From NCBI RefSeq assembly GCF_005144795.1, contig NZ_SWFJ01000004.1:62001-126000 (forward strand): a DNA stretch of 64,000 nucleotides. The letters run 5' to 3'. The DNA comes from Streptococcus mitis. GTDB taxonomy: Bacteria; Bacillota; Bacilli; Lactobacillales; Streptococcaceae. The notes beneath the pieces were generated by a model, which searched no databases, was not told the DNA's origin, and saw nothing but the letters and a program-made list of their open reading frames with translations. Positions 13,311-24,865 of this stretch are shown here, in pieces. Each line of letters starts with the position of its first letter. Position 1 is the first letter of the stretch. The position numbers and the translations under genes were made by a program.

Positions 13311-13472
13311 CGGAATATTCACTTTCTAATCTTGTCTTTACCTATTTTATTAATGGATTTTGAAAGAAATGTTGAAAATAGTTTTCTATTTCCAATTTAT
13401 TCTTATTACATCACATTTTGAAATGATTCTTAAGGAAAGTATGATAGTTGAAATAAGCAACACCAGTATTGC

Positions 13473-13504
13473 AAAAAACCAGCGTTTTCTGACGCTGGTT
13501 TTTT
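13473..13504 (-). terminator. carB terminator
   Basis: AAAAAACCAGCGT / ACGCTGGTTTTTT hairpin after the pyr operon. Confidence 0.9.
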
Positions 13505-13526
13505 AACTGTGAAAATTCTTTCTAAA

Positions 13527-16500
13527 CTAGATTGCTTCTGTAACAAAACTACGGCTTTCCAATACTTTGAGCATGGCGTTAGCTGTATCTATTGCTGTGA
13601 AGAGGGGCACCCCGTGTTCAATAGCTGAACGGCGGATTTGCTCTCCATCCTCGTCAGCAGTTCGTTTTGTTCCTACTGTGTTAATGATAGCTTGAATTCT
13701 TCCTTTACGAACAAAGCTTGGAATATCCTTATCGTCATCACCAATCTTACCAACAGGTTGGGCTTGCAATCCATGACTGGCAAAGAAGGTTGCTGTCCCT
13801 TCTGTCGCGAGGATTCCATAGCCAATATTTTGGAAACGACGAGCCAAGTCCAAAGCTTCTTCTTTGGTATCATCAGCGATAGTAAATACAACGTTACCAA
13901 AAATTGGCAAGTGTAAGTAAGAAGCTTCAAAAGCTTTATAGAGAGCTTTTTCCAAAGTAGTATCAGAACCCATAACTTCACCTGTTGACTTCATTTCAGG
14001 ACCAAGTAAGCTGTCTACCTTAGCTAGTTTGGTAAAGGAGAAGACAGGTGCCTTGATATGAACGCGAGTACTTTCAGGGTAAAGACCATCTTGGTAGCCA
14101 AGTTCTTCCAAACTTTGACCGAGAATAAGCTTGGTCGCTACTTGAGCCATAGGAATATTGGTCACCTTAGAAAGGAATGGCACCGTACGGCTGGCACGTG
14201 GATTGACCTCAATAACGTAGACTTTTTCATCCTTGATGACAAACTGGATGTTCATCATTCCAAGGCAGTTAAGACCGATTGCTAGGCGTTTAGTATAGTC
14301 TGCGATTGTTTCTTGCACCTTTTGCGACAAGGTTTGTGGTGGGTAAACGGCCATTGAGTCACCTGAGTGGACACCGGCACGTTCGATATGTTCCATAATA
14401 CCAGGAATGAGTACATTTTTACCATCTGAAATGGCATCAACTTCGCACTCTTGCCCAACGATATAAGAGTCGACAAGAACTGGGTGGTCTGGACTAGCCT
14501 TAACAGCAGTTCGCATGTAAGAACGAAGGTCTTCTTCGTTTTCAACGATTTCCATGGCACGTCCACCAAGTACATAAGATGGGCGGACAAGAACTGGGAA
14601 GCCAATCTTGCGAGCTGCAAGAACTGCTTCTTCTTCATTGGTAGCCGTTTGTCCTGGTGGCTGTGGAATATCCAATTCTTTTAGGGCTTGCTCAAAGAGA
14701 TCACGGTCTTCAGCACGGTCTAGATCAGCAACCTGTGTCCCAAGGATGGTCACACCTGCTTTTGCCAGTGGTTCAGCTAGGTTGATGGCTGTTTGACCAC
14801 CAAACTGAACGATAACTCCTTTTGGTTGCTCCAAATCAATGACATTCATAACATCTTCGAATGTCAATGGCTCAAAGTAAAGCTTGTCTGATACAGAGAA
14901 GTCTGTTGAAACGGTCTCTGGGTTTGAGTTCATTATGATAGCTTCATAGCCAGCCGCCTGAATAGCCTTAACCGAGTGAACAGTTGCGTAGTCAAACTCA
15001 ACCCCTTGACCGATACGGATTGGACCAGAACCTAGAACAAGTACAGATTCTTTATCAGACTTGATTGATTCATTTTCCCAACCATAGGTTGAATAGAAGT
15101 ATGGTGTTTCAGAGTCAAATTCTGCCGCACAAGTATCTACCATCTTATAAACTGGAACAATCTTGTTTTCCAAACGAAGCTGACGAACGTGCTCAGCAGT
15201 CGTTTTCCAGAGTTCAGCAATCTTACGGTCTGAAAATCCATTTAGTTTAGCCGTTTTCAAAACGTCTAGATCTTGTGGATGAGCTCCCAACTCCTGTTCA
15301 ATTTCAAAGATATGCAAGAGTTTATCCAGATAGAAGATATCAATCTTAGTCAATTCAGCAATTTCTTCTGGTGTGTAACCACGGCGAATAGCTTCTGACA
15401 CATAGAAGAGACGGTCATCTTGGGCTTTGACAACTTTTTCAATCAAGGCATCATCAGAAACTGCTGAAAGTTCAGGCATTTCATTGTGATGCACCCCAAT
15501 TTCAAGGGAGCGACAAGCCTTAAGAAGAGATTCTTCAATGTTACGACCGATTGCCATGACTTCTCCAGTGGCCTTCATCTGAGTACCAAGACGGCGTTCA
15601 CCTTTTTCAAACTTGTCAAATGGGAAACGAGGAATCTTGGCAACCACATAGTCAAGGGCTGGTTCAAACATGGCATAGGTTGAACCCGTAACGGGGTTGA
15701 TCACCTCATCCAAAGTCAAACCTACTGCAATCTTGGCAGCCAACTTAGCAATCGGATATCCTGTCGCCTTAGAAGCAAGAGCTGACGAACGCGATACACG
15801 AGGGTTTACTTCGATAACATAGTACTTAAAACTGTGTGGGTCAAGGGCCAGCTGAACATTACATCCACCTTCAATCTTAAGGGCACGAATAATGCTCAAG
15901 CTTGCGTCACGAAGCATTTGGTTTTCATAGTCTGACATGGTTTGGGCAGGGGCAAATACAATGGAATCCCCTGTGTGGATCCCAACTGGGTCAAAGTTTT
16001 CCATGTTACAAACAACCAAAGCATTGTCAGCTGAGTCACGCATCACTTCGTATTCGATTTCCTTGAAACCTGCGATTGAACGCTCAATCAAACATTGGGT
16101 AACAGGTGATAATTTCAACCCATTTTCAGCGATTTCACGTAATTCTTCCTCATTGGCACACATACCACCACCAGTACCACCAAGTGTAAAGGCTGGACGG
16201 ACGATGACTGGGTAGCCAATTGTCGCTGCAAAGGCAACTGCTTCTTCGACAGTGTTAACAATTTCAGATTCTGGAATGGGTTGCTCAAGTTCCTCCATCA
16301 ATTGTTTAAAGAGATCACGGTCCTCGGCTTGGTCAATGGCAGATAATTTAGTTCCCAGAAGCTCAACACCAAGTTCATCTAGGATACCATTTTTAGACAA
16401 TTCCATGGCCATGTTGAGCCCTGTCTGACCACCAAGGGTTGGTAGCAAGGCATCTGGACGCTCCTTACGAAGAATACGTGTCACAAACTCAAGTGTAATC

Positions 16501-16703
16501 GGCTCAATATAAACCTTATCAGCAATTTCCTTGTCCGTCATGATGGTTGCAGGGTTTGAGTTAACCAAAACAACCTCATAACCTTCCTCTTTCAAAGACA
16601 AGCAAGCCTGGGTCCCAGCGTAGTCAAACTCAGCAGCCTGACCAATAATAATCGGACCAGAACCAATCACCATAATTTTTTGAATATCAGTACGTTTAGG
16701 CAT
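13527..16703 (-). CDS. carB: Carbamoyl-phosphate synthase large subunit
   Basis: 1058 residues, the normal length. Two tandem ATP-grasp halves, each starting with a nucleotide-loop phrase ([19 protein letters not shown] and [18 protein letters not shown]), and a C-terminal MGS-like regulatory domain ending in [13 protein letters not shown]. Makes carbamoyl phosphate from bicarbonate, ammonia and two ATP, for pyrimidines and arginine. Last gene of the PyrR-controlled operon, separated from carA by a 200-base structured spacer. Confidence 0.98.
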   Translation of the reverse strand: MPKRTDIQKIMVIGSGPIIIGQAAEFDYAGTQACLSLKEEGYEVVLVNSNPATIMTDKEIADKVYIEPITLEFVTRILRKERPDALLPTLGGQTGLNMAMELSKNGILDELGVELLGTKLSAIDQAEDRDLFKQLMEELEQPIPESEIVNTVEEAVAFAATIGYPVIVRPAFTLGGTGGGMCANEEELREIAENGLKLSPVTQCLIERSIAGFKEIEYEVMRDSADNALVVCNMENFDPVGIHTGDSIVFAPAQTMSDYENQMLRDASLSIIRALKIEGGCNVQLALDPHSFKYYVIEVNPRVSRSSALASKATGYPIAKLAAKIAVGLTLDEVINPVTGSTYAMFEPALDYVVAKIPRFPFDKFEKGERRLGTQMKATGEVMAIGRNIEESLLKACRSLEIGVHHNEMPELSAVSDDALIEKVVKAQDDRLFYVSEAIRRGYTPEEIAELTKIDIFYLDKLLHIFEIEQELGAHPQDLDVLKTAKLNGFSDRKIAELWKTTAEHVRQLRLENKIVPVYKMVDTCAAEFDSETPYFYSTYGWENESIKSDKESVLVLGSGPIRIGQGVEFDYATVHSVKAIQAAGYEAIIMNSNPETVSTDFSVSDKLYFEPLTFEDVMNVIDLEQPKGVIVQFGGQTAINLAEPLAKAGVTILGTQVADLDRAEDRDLFEQALKELDIPQPPGQTATNEEEAVLAARKIGFPVLVRPSYVLGGRAMEIVENEEDLRSYMRTAVKASPDHPVLVDSYIVGQECEVDAISDGKNVLIPGIMEHIERAGVHSGDSMAVYPPQTLSQKVQETIADYTKRLAIGLNCLGMMNIQFVIKDEKVYVIEVNPRASRTVPFLSKVTNIPMAQVATKLILGQSLEELGYQDGLYPESTRVHIKAPVFSFTKLAKVDSLLGPEMKSTGEVMGSDTTLEKALYKAFEASYLHLPIFGNVVFTIADDTKEEALDLARRFQNIGYGILATEGTATFFASHGLQAQPVGKIGDDDKDIPSFVRKGRIQAIINTVGTKRTADEDGEQIRRSAIEHGVPLFTAIDTANAMLKVLESRSFVTEAI

Positions 16704-16903
16704 AGTTTATGATACAAAGCCCGTAAAGAACACAGTGAAAATAGGAAACTCGGTGCAGACGCCTTCAACGTCAAGACGATGTTTATCTTTTTCACACAGT
16801 TCTTAGGGCGTGTTCACTTCCGCGAACAATGTATCTTCTCCTTTCTATTCGGCAACTCTCAGGTTGCCATTAAATAAATTCTCCGACGAGCTTTTACTCG
16901 TTC
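16704..16903 (-). other. Structured carA-carB spacer
   Basis: 200 bases without a reading frame inside one operon. Several possible hairpins on the minus strand: CGAGTAAAAGCTCG, GGCAACCTGAGAGTTGCC, TGTTCGCGGAAGTGAACA, and a long arm pair AAGAAC..TGAAAA / TTTTCA..GTTCTT enclosing GACGTTGAAGGCGTC. No T run, so these are not plain terminators. May set mRNA processing or relative CarA/CarB output. Confidence 0.5.
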
Positions 16904-17983
16904 TTAGTTTGATTGTTTAAAAGCTTCCATCATCTCGATAAACTCATCAAATAGGTAGCTAGCGTCGTGTGGACCAGGGGCTGCATCTGGATGGTATTGA
17001 ACAGAGAAAGCAGGTTGATATCTGTGACGCACACCTTCAACTGACTTGTCATTGATTTCTTCGTGGGTGATAATCAAGTGTTCTGGCAAATCCTCACGGC
17101 TGACTGCATAACCATGGTTCTGACTTGTAAAATCCACACGTCCTGTAGCAATTTCACGTACCGCATGGTTAAATCCACGGTGACCAAACTTCATCTTGTA
17201 TGTCTTAGCACCATTTGCCATTGCAAAGAGTTGGTGCCCCATACAGATACCAAAGATTGGAATTTTTCCTTGCACACCACGAATCATGTCCAGTGCTTGG
17301 GGAACATCTTCTGGATTTCCCGGTCCATTTGACAACATCACTCCGTCAGGATTGAGATGGAGAATTTCTTCTGCCGTCGTTGAATAAGGAACAACCGTCA
17401 CGTTACAGTTGCGTTTAGAAAGTTCACGTAGGATTGAGTGCTTGAGACCAAAGTCCACTAGAACCACGCTCAAACCAACTCCTGGAGCTGGATATGAAGT
17501 TTTAGTAGAAACCTGTTTGATATTGTCTGTCGGCAAGACTGTTGCTTGGAGCTGGTCCGTCACATGATCCATGCTGTCCCCAACATGGGTCAAGGTTGCA
17601 CGCATGGTACCATGCTTACGGATAATCTTGGTAAGAGCGCGTGTATCAATTCCTGAAATACCTGGAATTTTCTTGGCTTTCAAAAATTCATCCAGCGTCA
17701 TTTGATTTCGCCAGTTGCTAGCTCGACGCGCTTCTTCAAAAACAACGACTCCCTTACAAGTTGGAATGATGGATTCGTAATCATCACGGTTGATTCCATA
17801 ATTTCCTACTAAAGGATAAGTAAAGGTCAAGATTTGTCCATTATAAGACTGGTCTGTAATGGATTCTTGGTAGCCAGTCATACCTGTATTAAAGACGATT
17901 TCGCCTGTTACATCAATATCTGCTCCGAAGGCCTTGCCTTCAAATACTGTGCCATCTTCTAATACTAGAAGTCTTTTTGTCAT
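16904..17983 (-). CDS. carA: Carbamoyl-phosphate synthase small (glutaminase) subunit
   Basis: 359 residues. N-terminal CarA domain ([19 protein letters not shown]) and C-terminal class I amidotransferase with [19 protein letters not shown] (catalytic Cys in GICMGHQ) and the His/Glu near [13 protein letters not shown]. Supplies ammonia from glutamine to CarB. Between pyrB and carB in the operon. Confidence 0.98.
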   Translation of the reverse strand: MTKRLLVLEDGTVFEGKAFGADIDVTGEIVFNTGMTGYQESITDQSYNGQILTFTYPLVGNYGINRDDYESIIPTCKGVVVFEEARRASNWRNQMTLDEFLKAKKIPGISGIDTRALTKIIRKHGTMRATLTHVGDSMDHVTDQLQATVLPTDNIKQVSTKTSYPAPGVGLSVVLVDFGLKHSILRELSKRNCNVTVVPYSTTAEEILHLNPDGVMLSNGPGNPEDVPQALDMIRGVQGKIPIFGICMGHQLFAMANGAKTYKMKFGHRGFNHAVREIATGRVDFTSQNHGYAVSREDLPEHLIITHEEINDKSVEGVRHRYQPAFSVQYHPDAAPGPHDASYLFDEFIEMMEAFKQSN

Positions 17984-18032
17984 ATTTTCACCTCTCGTGG
18001 ACGCTCACTGGCGTCTTTTAACGTCTTGTGTT

Positions 18033-18956
18033 TTAGTTGGCGTTTCTACTCGCCAATACGGATTCTAAGATTGCCATTCGAACAAAGACACCATTGGTCA
18101 TTTGTTGGACAATCCGTGATTTTGGTGCTTCAACCAAGTGGTCTGCGATTTCCACATCGCGATTGACTGGAGCTGGGTGCATAAGGATTGCTGTTTCTTT
18201 CAAACAATCGTAACGTTCTTGAGTCAAGCCATGTTGGGCATGGTAGTCCTCTTTTGAAAAGATAGCTCCACTATCATGACGTTCATGTTGCACACGGAGA
18301 AACATCATGACATCCACCTGATCAATGATTTCATCAATGGTTACAAACTGTCCATAGTCTGCAAACTCTTGACTTCTCCATTCCTCAGGTCCAGCAAAGT
18401 AAAGTTCAGCTCCCAAGCGTTTCAAAATCTGCATATTAGATTTGGCAACACGTGAGTGGTCCAAGTCACCTGCAATAGCAACCTTGAGTCCCTCAAAGTG
18501 ACCAAATTCCTCATAAATGGTCATCAAATCCAGCAAACTCTGGCTAGGGTGTTGTCCCGAACCATCTCCACCATTGATAATGGAAGTCGTAATCGTTGGA
18601 CTTGCAATTAACTCTCTGTAGTAGTCAACCTCAGGGTGGCGAATCACACAGACATCCACTCCTAAAGCAGACAGAGTCAAAATGGTATCATAAAGTGTCT
18701 CACCCTTATTGACTGAACTGGTCTTCACATCAAAGTCAAGTCGCTCCAATCCCAGTTTAATCTCTGCCACTTCAAAGGACTTATGCGTCCGTGTAGAATC
18801 CTCAAAGAAAAGATTGGAAACAATCGGATGGTCTTCATAAGGAAGCTGAGCTCCGTTTTTAAACTCAATCCCTCGTTTGATCAATTTCATCACTTGATCG
18901 ACAGTGAGGTCTTCCATGGACACCACATGGTTCAATGCTTGTTGATTTTCTGACAT
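18033..18956 (-). CDS. pyrB: Aspartate carbamoyltransferase catalytic chain
   Basis: 307 residues; carbamoyl-phosphate loop [16 protein letters not shown] and [25 protein letters not shown], and [12 protein letters not shown] are typical. Joins carbamoyl phosphate to aspartate, the committed pyrimidine step. No regulatory chain, as usual in Firmicutes. 18 bases after pyrR. Confidence 0.98.
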   Translation of the reverse strand: MSENQQALNHVVSMEDLTVDQVMKLIKRGIEFKNGAQLPYEDHPIVSNLFFEDSTRTHKSFEVAEIKLGLERLDFDVKTSSVNKGETLYDTILTLSALGVDVCVIRHPEVDYYRELIASPTITTSIINGGDGSGQHPSQSLLDLMTIYEEFGHFEGLKVAIAGDLDHSRVAKSNMQILKRLGAELYFAGPEEWRSQEFADYGQFVTIDEIIDQVDVMMFLRVQHERHDSGAIFSKEDYHAQHGLTQERYDCLKETAILMHPAPVNRDVEIADHLVEAPKSRIVQQMTNGVFVRMAILESVLASRNAN

Positions 18957-18974
18957 GGCTACTCCTTTAGCTTT

Positions 18975-19640
<666 letters not shown>

Positions 19641-19654
19641 TTTAGTTATCAAAT

Positions 19655-19683
19655 ACTATAGCACAAAACAGACCTAAAATCAA
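19655..19683 (-). promoter_or_regulatory. pyr operon promoter
   Basis: TTGATT (19683-19678), 17 bases, TATAGT (19660-19655), with an extended -10 TGC. Confidence 0.65.
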
Positions 19684-19706
19684 GCAAAAACTTTTGAACT
19701 CCCATC

Positions 19707-20336
19707 TTATAAATTGCTAAAATCATATAACTGTGGGTACTGGTCACACTCTGGATTTTTAGGATGACAGATAGCTCTTCCAAAATAAATCATAGCCTGA
19801 TGGGCTGCTAACCACTGCTCCGGCGGCAAGATATCCATGACCCGCTTTTCCACCTCAAGTGGTGTCGCTGATTTTTTGACAATATCGTGGTGCTTACAAA
19901 TACGCTCCACATGAGTGTCTACTGCAAAGGCTGGAATTCCAAAGCCCACACTCATGACAACATTGGCAGTCTTGCGACCAACACCTGCTAAACTCTCCAA
20001 TTCCTCACGTATTTGAGGAACTTGACCATCAAAATCGTCTAGTAACTGTTGAGCACATTTTTTTAGGAATTTAGCCTTATTCCGATACAGTCCTAGACGA
20101 GAAATGTGTGAAGCAATCTCACCCTCTGTCGCAACAGACATGGCTTGTGGCGTTGGAAAGGCAGCAAAGAGACCTGGTGTGGCCTTATTTACCGCTGCAT
20201 CCGTTGTCTGAGCTGACAACATGACCGCAACCAAGAGTTCAAAATGATTGGTAAAATCAAGACTGGGCTTGGCATCTGGAAACAGAGCAATGATTTCTTC
20301 TAGCACTTTTCGTGCTCGTTTTTTTGATAAAACCAT
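19707..20336 (-). CDS. nth: Endonuclease III-family DNA glycosylase, iron-sulfur site incomplete
   Basis: 209 residues; helix-hairpin-helix ELESLAGVGRKTANVVMSVG and catalytic Asp in AFAVDTHVERIC are present, so it should act on oxidised pyrimidines. The C-terminal cluster loop reads CHPKNPECDQYPQLYDF: of the canonical C-x6-C-x2-C-x5-C only the first two Cys remain, the others being Tyr and Phe, so a 4Fe-4S cluster is unlikely in the usual form. Its ATG overlaps the stop of the yceD gene by one base. Confidence 0.95.
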   Translation of the reverse strand: MVLSKKRARKVLEEIIALFPDAKPSLDFTNHFELLVAVMLSAQTTDAAVNKATPGLFAAFPTPQAMSVATEGEIASHISRLGLYRNKAKFLKKCAQQLLDDFDGQVPQIREELESLAGVGRKTANVVMSVGFGIPAFAVDTHVERICKHHDIVKKSATPLEVEKRVMDILPPEQWLAAHQAMIYFGRAICHPKNPECDQYPQLYDFSNL

Positions 20337-20878
20337 TATTCGTCTCCATCAAATAGTCCTTGTAAGCCAGCAAAAGGACTGTTTTCTTCTTTCTTAACTG
20401 CCTGTTGGGCTTGGTATTCTTCCTCTGTCATGATTTGCCAGTCATTTCCTGACACAAAACCTTTACCAGCTTCTTCTTCAGCCGTCAAAACCTTAATAGG
20501 AATGTTTAGTAGGATATTGTCTGACACGCTCTCAGCAAGGTCAAGTTCTCCATTTTCGATAGGCAAGACCAAATCATCGTCTAAAACTTCCTGATCTAGT
20601 TGGTTAGTTGCTCCTTCCATGAAAACCTCCGTTACTGGATAAGATTCAGCCAACTCAACTGGCTGCATACTGCGACTTGAAGCAAGAACAATGATATAAG
20701 ATAGTTGATAATCTAAGAAATACATACGGTCTTCGTATTGGACCTTCCCAACCGCAAGGATATCTTTTACATCTAAAATTTCTTGATTACGTGCACGCAG
20801 GTCTGCGGCTAGGTCTAACGTTTGTTCAAAATGCAAGCCTTCAGACTGCTTACGAATTTCTTGAATATTTAATTTCAT
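20336..20878 (-). CDS. YceD/DUF177 family protein, 180 aa
   Basis: MKLNIQEIRKQSEGLHFEQT and the acidic tail SPFAGLQGLFDGDE mark the DUF177/YceD family, linked to 23S rRNA accumulation. Often followed by rpmF elsewhere; here it is coupled to nth instead. No Cys motifs. Confidence 0.85.
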   Translation of the reverse strand: MKLNIQEIRKQSEGLHFEQTLDLAADLRARNQEILDVKDILAVGKVQYEDRMYFLDYQLSYIIVLASSRSMQPVELAESYPVTEVFMEGATNQLDQEVLDDDLVLPIENGELDLAESVSDNILLNIPIKVLTAEEEAGKGFVSGNDWQIMTEEEYQAQQAVKKEENSPFAGLQGLFDGDE

Positions 20879-21046
20879 ACTTCCTCCATAAAGATTTACT
20901 CTCTTGATTATACCATGAAAAGCCTACAAATCAGCCCACCAAACTTTATAATTAAAATTCAATTTTTTAACATATTTACTATGACATTTTTGTTTTTTAG
21001 TGCTATACTATAGGCAAGAATACATCAGAGCAAGGAGGATGCTCAT

Positions 21047-21376
21047 ATGGAAGACAAAGAACTCATTACTAATGCAACCCAACTCCTATCCGAGTTAAAT
21101 AAAAGTTTCCAAAGCTGCAAACAGGATACTGCAGATGATATTCGATTACAAGAGCTACTAAACACTACTATAAAAGAGCTCAAAAAAGCGGAAAAGTTGA
21201 ACAACAGTATTTTAATAGACCTTGAGAAATTTTACCAACGTACCAGTCTTCTGATAGGCCTCGGTAGCCTAAAACTGAACGACCAAGCACGTACCGCTTG
21301 GCGCAACTATGACAAGTTCCATTACGAGCATGTCAAACACGTACTAACTCTATATGGACCTGTTTTCGGATTTTAG
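21047..21376 (+). CDS. Bacteriocin-immunity-like protein, 109 aa
   Basis: ATG after AAGGAGGATGCTC, promoter with extended -10 (TGCTATACT) near 21001. Mostly helical, charged, soluble: ELITNATQLLSELNKSF, LKKAEKLNNSILIDLEKFYQ, ending HVLTLYGPVFGF. Length and helix pattern resemble the enterocin A immunity family (four-helix bundle). No bacteriocin gene is seen next to it, so it would be an orphan immunity gene. Assignment by pattern only. Confidence 0.5.
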   Translation: MEDKELITNATQLLSELNKSFQSCKQDTADDIRLQELLNTTIKELKKAEKLNNSILIDLEKFYQRTSLLIGLGSLKLNDQARTAWRNYDKFHYEHVKHVLTLYGPVFGF

Positions 21377-21459
21377 AGATTAGAATTGTCGGTTTTCTGT
21401 TGACAAAATATCCTGAAAGGTATAGGATAGAGGTACTAATACTCGGAGGTAAGGGAGAC

Positions 21460-21471
21460 ATGAACAACTAA
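21460..21471 (+). CDS. Possible minimal leader peptide MNN
   Basis: ATG AAC AAC TAA with a strong GGAGG ten bases upstream, 25 bases after the expected transcription start. A ribosome stalled here could alter downstream folding. Confidence 0.35.
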   Translation: MNN

Positions 21472-21675
21472 GTCTATCAAATAAAGAACCTTTATTTAGT
21501 AGATCTTGTTTCTGTCTCTTTTTGTGTGCTCTTTTTGTACTAGATTTTCTAGTACTTTATCATCTATGAAAATCAAAAAACTAGAAAGCTATGCTCCTCT
21601 TGGGTTGGGTTAGGCAACTCCAAGCTAGTTTGACGAGTTTTTCAACGAGGATAATAGAGTTTTGACATAGACTTT

Positions 21676-21705
21676 GGCTCTACTAGGTAAAGTAGAGCTT
21701 TTTGT
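21676..21705 (+). terminator. Putative attenuator terminator before the ABC-F gene
   Basis: CTCTACT / AGTAGAG hairpin followed by CTTTTTG, 35 bases before the gene. Confidence 0.65.
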
Positions 21706-21739
21706 TATGCACTATTGACATTCTAGAAAGGGTAATCAT

Positions 21740-23266
21740 ATGATAAAAATCAATCACCTGACCATCACACAGAACAAAAATTTACGAGACCTTGTCTCAG
21801 ATTTAAACATGACCATCCAAGACGGGGAAAAGGTAGCTATCATCGGCGAAGAAGGAAATGGTAAATCAACCTTGCTTAAAACTTTAATGGGGGAAGCATT
21901 GCCTGATTTTACTATCAAGGGCGACATCCAGTCTGATCTTCAATCACTGGCCTACATTCCTCAAAAACTCCCCGAGGACCTGAAAAAGAGAAGTCTACAC
22001 GACTACTTCTTTTTAGATTCTATTGATTTAGACTACAGTATCCTTTATCGTTTGGCTGAGGAGTTGCACTTTGATAGCGACCGTTTCGCTAGCGATCAAG
22101 AGATTGGGAGCCTTTCGGGGGGCGAAGCTTTGAAAATTCAGCTTATCCATGAGTTTGCCAAACCCTTTGAGATTCTATTTTTAGATGAACCTTCAAATGA
22201 CCTAGACATTGAGACGGTTGATTGGCTAAAAGGTCAGATTCGAAAGATTCGGCAAACTGTTATTTACATTTCCCATGATGAAGACTTTCTTTCTAAAACG
22301 GCTGATACTATTGTCCACTTGCGACTGGTCAAGCACCGTAAAGAAGCGGAAACACTAGTAGAGCATTTAGACTATGATAGCTATAGCGACCAGAGAAAGG
22401 CTAATTTTTCCAAACAAAGCAAGCAAGCTGCTAACGACCAAAGAGCCTACGATAAAACCATGGAAAAACATCGGCGAGTCAAGCAAAATGTAGAAACTGC
22501 GCTTCGAGCTACCAAAGACAGTACTGCCGGTCGCCTATTGGCTAAAAAGATGAAAACTGTCCTCTCACAAGAAAAACGCTACGAAAGGGCAGCTCAGGCC
22601 ATGACCCAAAAGCCACTTGAAGAGGAAGAAATCAGACTTTTCTTCTCAGATATACAGCCATTACCTGCTTCTAAAGTCTTAATCCAACAGGAAAAAGAAA
22701 ATTTGTCCATTGGAGACCGAGTTTTGGTGCAAGAACTACAATTAACTGTCCGTGCCCAAGAAAAAATCGGTATCATCGGCCCAAATGGTATGGGGAAATC
22801 AACTCTATTAGCAAAGTTACAGCAACTTCTTAATGATAAAAGAGAGATTTCTATTGGTTTTATGCCACAAGATTACCATAAAAAACTGCAATTGGATTTA
22901 TCCCCAATCGTCTACCTCAGCAAAACTGGGGAAAAAGAGGAACTGCAGAAAATCCAATCTCACTTAGCAAGTCTCAATTTCAGTTATCCAGAAATGCAAC
23001 ATCAAATTCGCTCCTTATCTGGCGGGCAACAGGGAAAACTCCTGCTTTTGAATTTAGTCTTGCGCAAACCAAACTTTCTCCTGCTAGATGAACCCACACG
23101 AAACTTTTCTCCAACTTCTCAACCCCAAATCAGAAAACTCTTTGCCACCTATCCTGGTGGTCTCATCACTGTTTCGCATGACCGTCGTTTCTTAAAAGAG
23201 GTCTGTTCGACTATCTATCGCTTGACAGAACACGGTTTGGAGGTAGTTGATTTAGAAGATTTATAA
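21740..23266 (+). CDS. ABC-F family ATPase, 508 aa
   Basis: Two ABC cassettes without membrane segments: first Walker A GEEGNGKSTLLKT, signature LSGGEALK, Walker B FLDEPSNDLD; linker rich in Lys/Arg/Gln (~205-300, KQSKQAANDQRAYDKTMEKH) typical of the P-site tRNA interaction domain; second GPNGMGKSTLLAK, LSGGQQGK, LLDEPTRNFSP. ABC-F proteins act on ribosomes; some protect against antibiotics. The attenuator-like leader suggests an antibiotic-responsive member, but which class cannot be told here. Confidence 0.9.
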   Translation: MIKINHLTITQNKNLRDLVSDLNMTIQDGEKVAIIGEEGNGKSTLLKTLMGEALPDFTIKGDIQSDLQSLAYIPQKLPEDLKKRSLHDYFFLDSIDLDYSILYRLAEELHFDSDRFASDQEIGSLSGGEALKIQLIHEFAKPFEILFLDEPSNDLDIETVDWLKGQIRKIRQTVIYISHDEDFLSKTADTIVHLRLVKHRKEAETLVEHLDYDSYSDQRKANFSKQSKQAANDQRAYDKTMEKHRRVKQNVETALRATKDSTAGRLLAKKMKTVLSQEKRYERAAQAMTQKPLEEEEIRLFFSDIQPLPASKVLIQQEKENLSIGDRVLVQELQLTVRAQEKIGIIGPNGMGKSTLLAKLQQLLNDKREISIGFMPQDYHKKLQLDLSPIVYLSKTGEKEELQKIQSHLASLNFSYPEMQHQIRSLSGGQQGKLLLLNLVLRKPNFLLLDEPTRNFSPTSQPQIRKLFATYPGGLITVSHDRRFLKEVCSTIYRLTEHGLEVVDLEDL

Positions 23267-23280
23267 ATTTTCAACATAGC

Positions 23281-23312
23281 AAAAATCCAGAGACGACCTC
23301 TGGATTCTTTTT
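23281..23312. terminator. Shared terminator of ABC-F gene and htpX
   Basis: AAAATCCAGAG / CTCTGGATT hairpin with T run on the plus strand and A/T run on the other. Confidence 0.75.
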
Positions 23313-24219
23313 ACATCTGTTTTAAACGTTCAATCCGTTCTGAGATAGGTGGGTGGGTATAAAAGAGTTTTTGGAACCCTCCACCTTTCTTAGGATCATT
23401 GATATAAAGTGCACTGCTGGCATCATCTACAGGACGACTCATCGGTTTACTATTATCCAACTTATGGAGAGCATTAATCATCCCTTGAGGATTGCGAGTC
23501 AACTCGACACTTGAAGCATCAGCTAGAAATTCCCTCTGACGAGAAATAGCTAGTTGTACCAAGGTTGCAGCGAGAGGTGCTAGCACAATAGCTAGGAGGG
23601 AAACCACTAGCATAATGATTTCTAAGCCATTTCCATCTCTGTCATCGTTACTTCGTCTGCGACCTGCGCCACCCCACCACATCATACGACCTGCCATACT
23701 AGAAAGCATGGTAATAGCACTAGCAAGGGCAACAGCAATAGTCGAAATACGGATATCGTAATTACGAATATGACTGACTTCATGTCCCATAACAGCTTCT
23801 AGTTCCTCGCGATTCATGATAGCTAGGAGACCTGACGTCGCAGCAACCGCCGCATTTTGAGGGTTAGAACCTGTCGCAAAGGCATTTAAGGCTGAATCAT
23901 CAATGATGAAAACACGGGGCATAGGAATCTGAGCGACCATAGCCATATCTTCCACTACATGGTAGAGGTCTGGTGCCGTTTGTTCATCCACCTCACGCGC
24001 TCCATTCATGGACATGACAATCTCTGTCGATTGAAAAATCATGGACAAGGCATAGATAAAGCCGATAATCAGTGCGATAACCAAACCACCAATCCCAGAC
24101 CGCATAAAGAGGTAACCAACAGCATAGCCAACAAGAGCTAAGAGTAGGAAAAATACCAGCAACAAAATCCAGGTTTTTCGTTTATTGCTTGCAATTTGAT
24201 CAAACAACATCTTAGTCAC
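23311..24219 (-). CDS. htpX: HtpX-like membrane zinc metalloprotease, 302 aa
   Basis: M48 signature [14 protein letters not shown] (HExxH), third ligand Glu in [16 protein letters not shown], and four hydrophobic segments (residues ~17-55 and ~150-215). Degrades damaged membrane proteins. Overlaps lemA by 8 bases; lemA-htpX is a standard streptococcal pair. Confidence 0.95.
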   Translation of the reverse strand: MTKMLFDQIASNKRKTWILLLVFFLLLALVGYAVGYLFMRSGIGGLVIALIIGFIYALSMIFQSTEIVMSMNGAREVDEQTAPDLYHVVEDMAMVAQIPMPRVFIIDDSALNAFATGSNPQNAAVAATSGLLAIMNREELEAVMGHEVSHIRNYDIRISTIAVALASAITMLSSMAGRMMWWGGAGRRRSNDDRDGNGLEIIMLVVSLLAIVLAPLAATLVQLAISRQREFLADASSVELTRNPQGMINALHKLDNSKPMSRPVDDASSALYINDPKKGGGFQKLFYTHPPISERIERLKQM

Positions 24220-24772
24220 CTAAACCGCTAAAATCAACTTTAGGAACTGCCTTTTCCTCTTCTGGTGTTTGAAGGAAATCTGCTGCTTTAAATCCAAACA
24301 TTCCAGCGATAATATTGCTTGGGAAAGTTTCTAATTTTACATTGTAGTTGCTAACAACACTATTGTAGAGTTGACGAGAGTAAGAAATTTTATTTTCTGT
24401 GTTTGTCAACTCCTCTTGCAATTTAACAAAGTTGGCACTAGCTTTCAAATCTGGATAGCTTTCTGCAACTGCGAAGATACCTGAAACCTGACGAGTGAGT
24501 GCATCACTAGCTTTCATAGCTTCTGCTGGTGAAGTCGCTGCCGCCACTTGGTTACGCAGTTCTGCCACTTTTTCAAGGGTAGAACCTTCATATTTAGCAT
24601 AACCTTTTACAGTCTCAATCAAGTTTGGCAAGAGGTCATTTCGACGTTTCAACTGAACATCAATCTGACTCCAAGCCTCCTTTGTTTGCATACGATTCTT
24701 AACCAAACCGTTATAGCTAACAATCACAAAAATAACAATAAGAGCGATAACTCCAAGAATAATCCAAGTCAT
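24212..24772 (-). CDS. lemA: LemA family protein, 186 aa
   Basis: One N-terminal membrane helix ([20 protein letters not shown]), then the helical LemA domain ([24 protein letters not shown] [19 protein letters not shown], and [16 protein letters not shown]). Function unclear in the family; consistently beside HtpX. Confidence 0.95.
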   Translation of the reverse strand: MTWIILGVIALIVIFVIVSYNGLVKNRMQTKEAWSQIDVQLKRRNDLLPNLIETVKGYAKYEGSTLEKVAELRNQVAAATSPAEAMKASDALTRQVSGIFAVAESYPDLKASANFVKLQEELTNTENKISYSRQLYNSVVSNYNVKLETFPSNIIAGMFGFKAADFLQTPEEEKAVPKVDFSGLGD

Positions 24773-24865
24773 TATATAAGTCCTTTCTACTTTTAGATTA
24801 GTACCAGTATATCAAATTTTTAATGATTGTGGTAAAATAAGATGATACTAAAGAAGGAAATAACT

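Larger units (their letters stand above)
21377..21739 (+). promoter_or_regulatory. Leader region of the ABC-F gene: promoter, three-codon frame, hairpins, degenerate BOX-like stretch
   Basis: Promoter TTGACA (21400-21405), 17 bases, TAGGAT (21423-21428). Then GGAGG (21445) and ATG AAC AAC TAA (21460-21471). Next AATAAAG/CTTTATT hairpin (~21481-21497), a stretch resembling a decayed BOX end (ATGAAAATCAAAAAACTAG, ~21566), and a terminator (21676-21704). The layout is that of ribosome-mediated attenuation upstream of antibiotic-responsive ABC-F genes. Confidence 0.5.

Noticed and set aside
21560..21640. Second full BOX element before the ABC-F gene
   Set aside because: Only a short ATGAAAATCAAA-like end matches; the boxA part is missing, so it is at most a decayed fragment.
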